From Clostridia bacterium (lineage in GTDB: Bacteria; Bacillota; DSM-521; Neomoorellales; SLTJ01): a stretch of 5,767 nucleotides of DNA. The stretch spans positions 1-5,767 of the forward strand of contig JACIYD010000114.1 of assembly GCA_014360105.1 (NCBI GenBank), written 5' to 3'. The translations under genes were made by a program, and so were the position numbers. Positions 1-5,767 of this stretch are shown piece by piece (position 1 is the first letter of the stretch; every line of letters starts with the position of its first letter). The notes beneath the pieces are model-generated. The model made no database searches. It saw only the letters and a program-made list of their open reading frames with translations, and was not told the DNA's origin.

Positions 1-6
1 AGCCAT
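1..6 (-). other. Possible start codon of the next gene (cut by window edge)
   Basis: On the minus strand ATG GCT ends the window, preceded by purine-rich AGGGAAAAGGAA, in which AGGG is spaced 8 bases from the ATG. Only two codons are visible, so the product cannot be identified. ysxC/engB is a guess from gene order in Bacillus and could just as well be wrong. No clear intrinsic terminator lies between the lonA stop and this point. Confidence 0.25.
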
Positions 7-18
7 TTCCTTTTCCCT

Positions 19-48
19 ATCTTAAATGAGCGGCAGGAACAAAGTCAA
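19..48 (-). promoter_or_regulatory. Possible sigma-A-like promoter downstream of lonA
   Basis: On the minus strand TTGACT (48-43, 5 of 6) and TAAGAT (24-19, 4 of 6) are 18 bases apart, in the only AT-richer patch after lonA. It would serve a gene beyond the left edge. A start near position 12 leaves only about five bases before the ATG at 6-4. So either that ATG is not the real start, the message is leaderless, or the promoter match is chance. Confidence 0.3.
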
Positions 49-109
49 GGGCAAGGCATGACCGGGAAGCTATTGGGGTGAAGCGGTACCGCGCCCGGCT
101 TGTCGGCGG

Positions 110-2452
110 TCATTGGTTGGCCTGGCCGTTGGCCAGGGCATGGGGGAGCACTTCGTCCATGTGTCTTACAAGGATGAACTGCATCTTGCGTTTGATATTG
201 GCCGGAATTTCTTCGAGGTTCTTCTCGTTCTCCTTGGGCAGAATGACGGTTTTAATGCCCGCACGGTGGGCGGCCAGCACCTTTTCCTTGATACCGCCTA
301 CCGGGAGGACCCGCCCGCGTAAGGTAATCTCACCCGTCATCGCCACATCGCGCCGCACCGGCTGGTTGGTCAGGGAAGAGGCAAGCGCGGTAGCCATGGT
401 AATGCCGGCACTGGGCCCGTCCTTGGGGATGGCGCCCTCGGGCACGTGAATGTGCAGGTCGAACTTCTCGTAGAAATCCTCGGGAATCCCCAGTTCGCTC
501 GCCTTGGAACGGATATAGCTAAAGCCCGCCTGGGCGGATTCCTTCATCACCTCTCCCAGTTTACCGGTGAGCGTGAGCTGTCCCTTCCCCTTGAGCACCG
601 TCGCCTCAACGCTCAAGAGTTCACCGCCGTTCTCCGTCCAGGCAAGACCCGTGGCCACGCCGACCTGGTGATGGTCCTCGATCAGCCCGTAGCGGTAGCG
701 GGGGATGCCCAGCCAGTGGTCCACGTTCTGGCTTGATACCTTCACCGCCTCCGTCTTGCCGGCGACGATGTCACGTGCTGCCTTGCGACAGATAGTAGCG
801 AGCTGCCGCTCCAGGTTGCGTACCCCGGCTTCCCGGGTGTACTCGCGGATAATGCGCCGAATGGCGTTCTCCGAAACCTGCAGTTGCCGTGTCTTCAGCC
901 CGTGCGCCTTAAGCTGCTTAGGCAAGAGGTGTCGCAGCGCGATCTGCAGTTTCTCTTCCTCGGTGTAACCGGAGATGGTAATGACCTCCATGCGGTCGAG
1001 CAGCGGCCGGGGAATGGTATGAGGCACGTTCGCCGTGGTAATAAAGAGCACCTTGGAAAGGTCAAACGGTGCCTCGATATAGTGATCGCTGAAGGTGTGG
1101 TTTTGCTCCGGGTCCAGCACTTCCAGCAAAGCCGACGTGGGGTCGCCGCGGAAATCGGTGCCGACCTTATCGATCTCGTCCAGCAAGAAAACCGGGTTCT
1201 TCGTCCCCGCCTGTTTCATCCCCTGAATGATGCGTCCCGGCAAAGCCCCTACATAAGTGCGCCGGTGGCCGCGGATTTCGGCCTCGTCCCTGATACCACC
1301 TAACGAAATGCGCACGAACTTGCGGTCCATCGCCCGGGCAATGGATTTCGCCAGGGAGGTCTTGCCCACGCCGGGCGGTCCGACAAAGCAGAGGATGGGT
1401 CCCTTCATTTTTTTGGCCAGCTTGCGAATGGCCAGGTACTCAAGAATCCGGTCCTTGACCTCTTTCAGACCGTAATGGTCCTCGTCCAGGATCTTCTCGG
1501 CCAGGCGGATATCAAGGCGGTCCCGCGTCTGCTTGGCCCAGGGTAGGGAAAGAAGCCAGTCCACGTAAGTGCGTACTACCGTAGCCTCGGCCACCACCGG
1601 GGGCATCTTTTCCAGCCGCTCCACTTCCTTCAAGGCCTTTTCCCGTACTTCCTTGGGCAGTTTCTCCCGGGCGATGCGCTCGCGCAACTCCTCCACCTCG
1701 GCCGCCCGCTCGTCCTTTTCGCCCAGTTCCTTCTGGATCGCCTTCATCTGCTCCCGCAGATAGTATTCTTTTTGCGTTTTCTCCATCTGTTTGCGCACTC
1801 GCATGTTGATGCGGCGTTCCAGTTCCAGAATCTCCATTTCCTGGGCAAGAATGCGCAGCAGCAGTTCGAGCCGTTCCTTGATTTCTATAGCTTCCAGCAG
1901 CGCCTGCTTGTCGGCCAGCTTGAGGGCGAGGTGGGAGGCAATGACGTCGGCCAGGCGTCCCGGGTCGTCCAGGGCAACGATGGAAACCACCGTTTCGGGA
2001 GGGATTTTCTTACTATTCTTCACATACTGCTCGAATTGCTCGACGAGAGCCCGCACCAACGCGTCTACTTCCACATCGTGCTCGGCTGGCTGCGCATGCA
2101 CGTGAACCTGCACTTCGAAAAAAGGCTCGAGGCGCAGGTAGCGGAGGATAGTCCCTCGTACCAGCCCTTCTACCAGAATACGGATGGTGCCGCCGGGCAG
2201 TTTGAGCAGTTGCTTGATCTCGGCCACGGTCCCCACCGCATGAATATCCGCTTCGCCGGGCTCGTCGGTCTGGGCTTCTTTCTGCATGGCGAGAAAGAGC
2301 TGCCGGTTGCCCATCATCGCCTGATCGATGGCCGCCACCGACTTGTCGCGACCGACGTCCAGGTGGACCACCATGTGGGGGAAAACAATAACGCCCCGGA
2401 GGGGTAACAGGGGCATTTCGCGTAGGTCGCTACCACGTTGGATCCGTAACAT
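110..2452 (-). CDS. lonA: ATP-dependent serine protease LonA
   Basis: 780 residues, full length for the family (774 in B. subtilis, 784 in E. coli). LonA is a soluble cytoplasmic hexamer that degrades damaged proteins and selected regulators. Order: LonN substrate-binding domain starting PLLPLRG (about residues 13-205); a long charged coiled-coil region (about 190-280) including the conserved [16 protein letters not shown]; an AAA+ module with Walker A GPPGVGKT (358-365), Walker B FLLDEID (D425/E426), sensor-1 N475 and sensor-2 in GVRNLER (543-549); and a protease domain with catalytic S681 (in PKDGPSAG) and K724 (in KEK), 43 residues apart as in E. coli. No frameshift or missing residue is apparent. 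An in-frame stop just upstream and a strong ribosome binding site fix the start. A 280-base gap and a putative sigma-A promoter precede it. In many Firmicutes the next gene is ysxC/engB, but it lies beyond the left edge. Confidence 0.98.
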   Translation of the reverse strand: MLRIQRGSDLREMPLLPLRGVIVFPHMVVHLDVGRDKSVAAIDQAMMGNRQLFLAMQKEAQTDEPGEADIHAVGTVAEIKQLLKLPGGTIRILVEGLVRGTILRYLRLEPFFEVQVHVHAQPAEHDVEVDALVRALVEQFEQYVKNSKKIPPETVVSIVALDDPGRLADVIASHLALKLADKQALLEAIEIKERLELLLRILAQEMEILELERRINMRVRKQMEKTQKEYYLREQMKAIQKELGEKDERAAEVEELRERIAREKLPKEVREKALKEVERLEKMPPVVAEATVVRTYVDWLLSLPWAKQTRDRLDIRLAEKILDEDHYGLKEVKDRILEYLAIRKLAKKMKGPILCFVGPPGVGKTSLAKSIARAMDRKFVRISLGGIRDEAEIRGHRRTYVGALPGRIIQGMKQAGTKNPVFLLDEIDKVGTDFRGDPTSALLEVLDPEQNHTFSDHYIEAPFDLSKVLFITTANVPHTIPRPLLDRMEVITISGYTEEEKLQIALRHLLPKQLKAHGLKTRQLQVSENAIRRIIREYTREAGVRNLERQLATICRKAARDIVAGKTEAVKVSSQNVDHWLGIPRYRYGLIEDHHQVGVATGLAWTENGGELLSVEATVLKGKGQLTLTGKLGEVMKESAQAGFSYIRSKASELGIPEDFYEKFDLHIHVPEGAIPKDGPSAGITMATALASSLTNQPVRRDVAMTGEITLRGRVLPVGGIKEKVLAAHRAGIKTVILPKENEKNLEEIPANIKRKMQFILVRHMDEVLPHALANGQANQ

Positions 2453-2458
2453 CCTTCC

Positions 2459-2466
2459 TCACCCCC
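2459..2466 (-). promoter_or_regulatory. Ribosome binding site of lonA
   Basis: GGGGGTGA on the minus strand matches the extended Shine-Dalgarno GGAGGTGA at 7 of 8 positions and sits 6 bases before the ATG at 2452. The TGA within it is also an in-frame stop (2461-2459), so lonA cannot start further upstream. This makes 2452 the earliest possible start. Confidence 0.88.
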
Positions 2467-2490
2467 AATCATCTAAGAGGTCGCACCTAT

Positions 2491-2520
2491 ATTCTACGCG
2501 ATGAAGTTGTCTTCCTGCAA
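2491..2520 (-). promoter_or_regulatory. Putative sigma-A promoter of lonA
   Basis: On the minus strand TTGCAG (2520-2515, 4 of 6 to TTGACA) is separated by 18 bases from TAGAAT (2496-2491, 5 of 6 to TATAAT). The start would fall near 2484, giving a leader of about 32 bases before the lonA ATG. A small inverted repeat AGGT-GCG-ACCT (2488-2478) overlaps that point and could be an operator, though its arms are only 4 bp. I see no CtsR-type tandem heptads and no CIRCE element, the usual heat-shock control sites of Firmicute protease and chaperone genes. Confidence 0.5.
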
Positions 2521-2553
2521 CCCTGGCGGCTTCCAGTCTATCCCTCCACCCCG

Positions 2554-2606
2554 CCCAGCCAAATGAGGCTTTGGCCTGGGTGATCGTCTTACCCTGGGAG
2601 CCAAAG
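2554..2606 (-). repeat. Three-segment set of mutually exclusive hairpins between lonB and lonA
   Basis: On the minus strand, in order, are CTTTGGCTCCCAGGG (2606-2592), CCCAGGCCAAAG (2580-2569) and TTTGGCTGGG (2563-2554). The middle segment can pair with the first (7 bp, an internal loop, then 4 bp closing a 9-base loop) or with the third (10 bp with one bulged base, 6-base loop), but not fully with both. No T run follows on either strand, so it is not a standard intrinsic terminator. It lies downstream of lonB and upstream of the proposed lonA promoter, so it would be carried on lonB read-through RNA. It could protect the lonB 3' end, act as a weak or factor-dependent terminator, or be chance in GC-rich DNA. 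The remainder of the 280-base gap shows no recognisable gene. Confidence 0.45.
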
Positions 2607-2732
2607 ACCGCCCGGCAAAAATGGGATACGTTGTAGAGCGCCCCAAAATGAGGAACGCCGCCCGGGCTGCCTCCGGGTCGAACCCCAGAAGAGGCGAACG
2701 CGACGGACGGCCAACAGGTAACGCCAGGCGCG

Positions 2733-4427
2733 TCAGCCTTGAAGCATGCGGGAAGGTGAGGTAAAGATCTCGCGCGAAGAGCGCCACATCCCCCGCGGCT
2801 CGCCCAACAGGGCGTGGTGCAGCACCTCGCTTAAAGTCTTCACCGGGACAACCTTGAGGTTGGGCAGCCGTTCAAAGGAGACCTGCCAGTTCTCCTCGGG
2901 GATGAGCACTTTCTTTACGCCCGCCTGCCGTGCGGCTTCCAGTTTGGGCACGATCCCGCCTACAGGGCGTACCGTACCGCGGATGGATACTTCGCCGGTC
3001 ATGGCCACCGTATTGTCCACCGGAATCTCGTTGATGGCCGAGTAGACAGCGGTGGCGATGGTTACCCCGGCCGAGGGCCCGTCGATGGGGATGTTCCCGG
3101 GAAAGTTAACGTGAATATCGTAGCTCCTAGGATCCACGTTCAGGTGACGGCGCAGCACGGTAAGCACGTTTTCCACGGAGCTCTTCGCCAGCCCCTTGCG
3201 TCGCACGCGACGTCCGTCGTGGCTTCCCATTTCTTCCTCTTCTACCACACCGGTAACGACCAACTGGCCGCGCCCCTTGGGGACGGGAATGACACTTGCC
3301 TCGATCTCCAGGACGGTGCCCATGTTCGGCCCGTAAACCGCCAGACCGTTCACCAGGCCTACTTGCGGCTCTCCCGGGATCTTCGGCTCGGGCCGGGGCG
3401 AATACTGGCCGCTGTTCACCACCCACTCCATATCTTCCCGGGTGATGGTGCTGCGGCCTTCGGTCATGGCCAGGCCGGCGGCGATCTGGACCATGTTTAC
3501 CGCCTCCCGGCCGTTGGTCGCGTAGCGCTGCAGCACTGCCACCGCTTCTTCCTTTATCTGATAGTCAATCTTGCGGGCGGCGTTCCGCGCGATGAGCGCC
3601 ACTTCTTCCGGCAACAGACCCCGAAAAAAAATCTCCAGGCAGCGGGAACGAATGGCCGGGGGGATTTCTTCCGGCAGGCGGGTGGTGGCACCGACGAGCC
3701 GGAAATCCGCCGGCAGGCCTTTTTGGAAGATGTCGTGAATGTAGCCGGGAATGTTGGTATCCTCGGAGCTGTAGTAGGCGCTTTCCAGCAGTACCTTGCG
3801 GTCCTCGAGCACCTTGAGCAGCTTGTTGATCTGGATGGGGTGAAGTTCTCCGATTTCATCGATGAAGAGAATGCCGCCGTGGGCCTTGGTCACCGCACCC
3901 GGCTTGGGCTGGGGGATGCCGGCAATACCCATGGGGCCGGCACCCTGGTAGATGGGGTCGTGCACGGAGCCGATCAGCGGGTCGGCGATGCCCCGCTCGT
4001 CAAAGCGCGCCGTGGCACCGTCGATCTCGACAAACTTGGCGTCCTTCTTAAAGGGCGAATGCGGGTTTTGTTTTGCCTCTTCCAGCACCAGACGCGCGGC
4101 CGCCGTCTTCCCCACCCCCGGAGGGCCGTAGAGAATCACGTGCTGCGGATTGGGGCCGCATAGGGCGGCCCGCAGGGCCTTGACCGCGTCTTCCTGGCCG
4201 ACGATCTCCTTGAAGCTGGTGGGCCGCGTCTTTTCCGCCAATGGCTCGGTAAGGGAGATCTGCCTCATTCTTTCCAGTCTTTCCAGTTCCTTCCGCGATT
4301 CCCGCTCCACGGCCACGCGGTTTCCTTGTTGGCTCCGCAACAGGTTCCAGAAGTACATGCCGATGACGAGGATGAAGAACAGTTGCACCAAACCAAAAAC
4401 GCCCATGCCGGCCTGCCACTCCGCCAT
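2733..4427 (-). CDS. lonB: Membrane-anchored ATP-dependent protease LonB
   Basis: 564 residues, near the 552 of B. subtilis LonB and alike throughout. Order: one hydrophobic segment (about residues 9-30, VFGLVQLFFILVIGMYFW) that should anchor the N-terminus in the membrane; a short charged helical linker (about 38-56); an AAA+ module with Walker A GPPGVGKT (101-108) and Walker B FIDE (D190/E191); and a C-terminal Lon protease domain with the Ser-Lys dyad S452 (in DGPSAG) and K495, 43 residues apart as in E. coli Lon. The long substrate-binding domain of LonA is absent. In B. subtilis LonB is made in the forespore and helps keep sigma-G from acting at the wrong time or place; the same role here is inference. 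The chosen start is the ATG with a good Shine-Dalgarno site and gives the family N-terminus; the frame is open up to 4520. The last ~20 residues (after GEPRG) look lineage-specific. Confidence 0.96.
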   Translation of the reverse strand: MAEWQAGMGVFGLVQLFFILVIGMYFWNLLRSQQGNRVAVERESRKELERLERMRQISLTEPLAEKTRPTSFKEIVGQEDAVKALRAALCGPNPQHVILYGPPGVGKTAAARLVLEEAKQNPHSPFKKDAKFVEIDGATARFDERGIADPLIGSVHDPIYQGAGPMGIAGIPQPKPGAVTKAHGGILFIDEIGELHPIQINKLLKVLEDRKVLLESAYYSSEDTNIPGYIHDIFQKGLPADFRLVGATTRLPEEIPPAIRSRCLEIFFRGLLPEEVALIARNAARKIDYQIKEEAVAVLQRYATNGREAVNMVQIAAGLAMTEGRSTITREDMEWVVNSGQYSPRPEPKIPGEPQVGLVNGLAVYGPNMGTVLEIEASVIPVPKGRGQLVVTGVVEEEEMGSHDGRRVRRKGLAKSSVENVLTVLRRHLNVDPRSYDIHVNFPGNIPIDGPSAGVTIATAVYSAINEIPVDNTVAMTGEVSIRGTVRPVGGIVPKLEAARQAGVKKVLIPEENWQVSFERLPNLKVVPVKTLSEVLHHALLGEPRGMWRSSREIFTSPSRMLQG

Positions 4428-4436
4428 CCGGCACCG

Positions 4437-4443
4437 CTCCTTT
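4437..4443 (-). promoter_or_regulatory. Ribosome binding site that fixes the lonB start
   Basis: AAAGGAG on the minus strand lies 9 bases before the ATG at 4427. Two other in-frame ATGs further upstream (4520 and 4457) lack such a site. The first lies before the predicted transcription start and the second practically on it. This site therefore decides the start at 4427. Confidence 0.85.
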
Positions 4444-4465
4444 CCCGCGAGCCTCATGCGCTTGT

Positions 4466-4495
4466 TATTATGAACGCGCCTCTGCTTTTTTATGC
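4466..4495 (-). promoter_or_regulatory. Putative sigma-G (forespore) promoter of lonB
   Basis: On the minus strand GCATA (4495-4491) is followed by exactly 18 bases and then CATAATA (4472-4466). The B. subtilis sigma-G consensus as I recall it is GHATR-N18-CATNHTA, and every defined position fits. The predicted start of transcription is about 4457-4461, giving a leader of roughly 30-34 bases to the lonB ATG, and the site lies just downstream of the clpX terminator. A sigma-F reading (GCATR-N15-GG...) fits only its -35 element. A sigma-A reading (TTGGCA / CATAAT) has good hexamers but a 20-base spacer, which is too long. The two forespore sigma factors overlap in specificity, so sigma-F use is not excluded. 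Assignment is inference from sequence alone. Confidence 0.7.
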
Positions 4496-4520
4496 CAACG
4501 GGAAAGGGGGCCGCCGCCAC

Positions 4521-4553
4521 AAAAAACGGCAGCAGGCGCGGAGCCTGCTGCCG
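4521..4553 (-). terminator. Rho-independent terminator of clpX
   Basis: Read on the minus strand, a perfect 11-bp GC-rich stem (CGGCAGCAGGC pairing with GCCTGCTGCCG, loop of 5) is followed at once by six T residues. It begins 25 bases after the clpX stop codon. The plus-strand side of the stem has no T run, so it acts in the clpX direction only. It separates clpX from lonB, implying that lonB is mainly transcribed from its own promoter. Confidence 0.95.
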
Positions 4554-4578
4554 GAGGCATTACTTATTTGGACCCGAC

Positions 4579-5767
4579 CTAGGCCGTCTCTTCCTTCTTT
4601 TTCTTGCGCTCCACCGTAAGCAGCAGCGGTTTTTCCTGCCGCAGGATTACCTCTTTCGTCACGACGCACTTGGTTACGTCGCCGCGTGAGGGTACCTCGT
4701 ACATCACGTCCAGCATCACTTCCTCCAAAATGGCCCGCAAGCCCCGCGCTCCGGTATTACGCCGCAGCGCCTCGTCGGCCACCGCCTCCAGCGCCTCCTG
4801 GGTAAACTCCAGGGTGACGCCGTCCAGTTCGAAGAGCTTCTGGTACTGGCGTACCAGGGCGTTGCGCGGTTCGGTGAGAATGCGTACCAGGGCGTCCTTG
4901 TCCAGCGCGTCCAGGGCGACCACGATGGGCAAACGGCCGACGAACTCCGGAATGAGCCCGTACTTCAGCAGATCCTGCGGCAGCACCTGGCGTAGGATCT
5001 CGCCAACCTGGCGCGGTTCTTGCCTTCCGCGGATCTCGGCACCAAAGCCCAGCCCCTTTTTCCCAGTACGGTTCATCACGATCTTCTCCAGCCCGTCGAA
5101 GGCGCCACCGCAGATGAAAAGAATATTGCTCGTGTCAAGCTGAATGAATTCCTGGTGCGGGTGCTTCCGTCCTCCCTGAGGTGGAACGCTGGCCACCGTG
5201 CCTTCGAGAATCTTGAGGAGGGCCTGCTGCACCCCCTCGCCGGAAACGTCGCGCGTGATCGAAGGGTTCTCCGATTTACGCGCAATCTTATCAATCTCGT
5301 CGATATAGACGATTCCCTTCTCTGCCTTTTCCACGTCGTAATCCGCAGCCTGGATCAGCTTTAAGAGAATGTTCTCCACGTCCTCGCCCACGTAACCCGC
5401 TTCGGTGAGCGAGGTGGCATCGGCAATGGCGAAGGGCACGTTCAGGATGCGGGCAAGGGTCTGGGCAAGCAGGGTCTTGCCGCACCCGGTCGGTCCGAGC
5501 ATGAGGATATTGCTCTTCTGCAGCTCGACATCGTCGACCTTGCCGCCGAGGTTGATCCGTTTATAGTGGTTGTAGACGGCCACGGAAAGGACCTTCTTGG
5601 CCAGGTCCTGGCCGATCACGTACTGGTCGAGGATCTCGCGGATTTCCTTGGGCTTGGGCACTTCGCCCATTTCGTAACCCAGTTCCTCGCTGAGCTCCTC
5701 TTCAATAATCTCGTTGCAGAGCTCGATGCACTCGTCGCAGATGTATACCCCGGGGCCAGCTACCAGC
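4579..5767 (-). CDS. clpX: ATP-dependent Clp protease ATP-binding subunit ClpX (5' end outside window)
   Basis: ClpX is the hexameric AAA+ unfoldase that recognises tagged or misfolded cytosolic proteins and threads them into ClpP. 395 residues are visible; the reading frame stays open to the right edge, and by comparison with the ~420-residue family about 25 N-terminal residues lie outside. The visible part starts inside the zinc-binding domain: the second Cys pair (CDEC, visible residues 10-13) is present, the first is off the edge. Then come Walker A GPTGCGKT (91-98), the pore loop GYVG (124-127), Walker B with D156/E157, the RKH loop (200-202), an LGF ClpP-docking tripeptide (239-241), an arginine finger in GRLP (R278) and sensor-2 GAR (339-341). 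An internal ATG at 5670 gives a shorter frame but would drop the zinc domain, so it is not the start. The tail is lysine-rich (KKKKEETA). clpP usually lies just upstream in Firmicutes, but that is off the window. Identity is very secure. Confidence 0.98.
   Translation of the reverse strand, partial: LVAGPGVYICDECIELCNEIIEEELSEELGYEMGEVPKPKEIREILDQYVIGQDLAKKVLSVAVYNHYKRINLGGKVDDVELQKSNILMLGPTGCGKTLLAQTLARILNVPFAIADATSLTEAGYVGEDVENILLKLIQAADYDVEKAEKGIVYIDEIDKIARKSENPSITRDVSGEGVQQALLKILEGTVASVPPQGGRKHPHQEFIQLDTSNILFICGGAFDGLEKIVMNRTGKKGLGFGAEIRGRQEPRQVGEILRQVLPQDLLKYGLIPEFVGRLPIVVALDALDKDALVRILTEPRNALVRQYQKLFELDGVTLEFTQEALEAVADEALRRNTGARGLRAILEEVMLDVMYEVPSRGDVTKCVVTKEVILRQEKPLLLTVERKKKKEETA

Noticed and set aside
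83..92. Perfect 10-bp palindrome GCGGTACCGC after lonA, considered as a terminator stem
   Set aside because: It leaves no loop, no T run follows on either strand, and short palindromes like this are common by chance in GC-rich DNA.
1060..1066. GGTCAAA, resembling half of a CtsR heptad box
   Set aside because: A single heptad inside the lonA coding sequence, far from any promoter and without a second copy.
1772..2407. A 211-codon open frame on the plus strand opposite the LonA N-terminal domain
   Set aside because: Antisense shadow of lonA, low-complexity translation, no convincing start region.
2621..2761. A 46-codon plus-strand frame in the lonB-lonA gap
   Set aside because: No ribosome binding site, Arg/Ala/Gly-rich translation without motif, overlaps the end of lonB on the other strand.
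2494..2787. A 97-codon minus-strand frame covering most of the lonB-lonA gap
   Set aside because: Its start lies inside lonB in another frame, it has no convincing ribosome binding site, and the Arg/Pro/Leu-rich translation resembles read-through of non-coding GC-rich DNA. It also runs over the proposed lonA promoter.
3111..4163. A 350-codon open frame on the plus strand opposite lonB
   Set aside because: It lies wholly antisense to a well-conserved protein and its translation has no recognisable motif. Long antisense frames are expected in GC-rich genes with strong codon bias.
4428..4520. N-terminal extension of LonB by 31 residues from an ATG at 4520
   Set aside because: It would begin right at the end of the clpX terminator and upstream of the lonB promoter. 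It has no ribosome binding site and is absent from the family N-terminus.
4579..5670. A 363-residue ClpX starting at the internal ATG 5670
   Set aside because: The frame continues upstream to the window edge and encodes the second half of the zinc-binding domain (CDEC), so that ATG is internal.

Overview
The window is GC-rich (roughly 60% by eye) and almost fully coding. It looks like the chromosome of an endospore-forming Firmicute, most likely a class Clostridia lineage of the Moorella/Desulfotomaculum type. The reason is the gene order clpX-lonB-lonA and the close match of each product to the Bacillus/Clostridia form. LonB, the membrane-anchored Lon paralogue, is characteristic of spore formers. 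The genus is inference from protein resemblance only.

Layout: all genes are on the minus strand, so transcription runs from high to low coordinates. clpX enters from the right edge without its first ~25 codons and ends in a textbook intrinsic terminator. A short spacer follows (about 4428-4520). It holds a promoter that matches the published sigma-G (forespore) consensus of B. subtilis at every defined position, then a good ribosome binding site and lonB. Next comes a 280-base gap with a three-part set of complementary segments and, close to lonA, a sigma-A-like promoter and a strong Shine-Dalgarno sequence. lonA (full length, 780 aa) fills most of the left half. The last ~109 bases show no convincing terminator, a possible sigma-A-like promoter and a possible start codon for the next gene at the very edge.

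Function: all three products are AAA+ proteolytic machines. ClpX is the unfoldase that feeds ClpP, which is not in the window. LonB and LonA each carry ATPase and Ser-Lys protease domains on one chain. LonA is the soluble housekeeping and stress enzyme. LonB has an N-terminal membrane segment and, in B. subtilis, acts in the forespore. The regulatory signals fit this division: clpX is insulated from lonB by a terminator, lonB has a forespore-type promoter, and lonA has a vegetative-type promoter.

I see no mobile element, CRISPR array, RNA gene or undescribed multi-gene system. This is a conserved housekeeping/sporulation locus, and its most interesting parts are the intergenic control signals.
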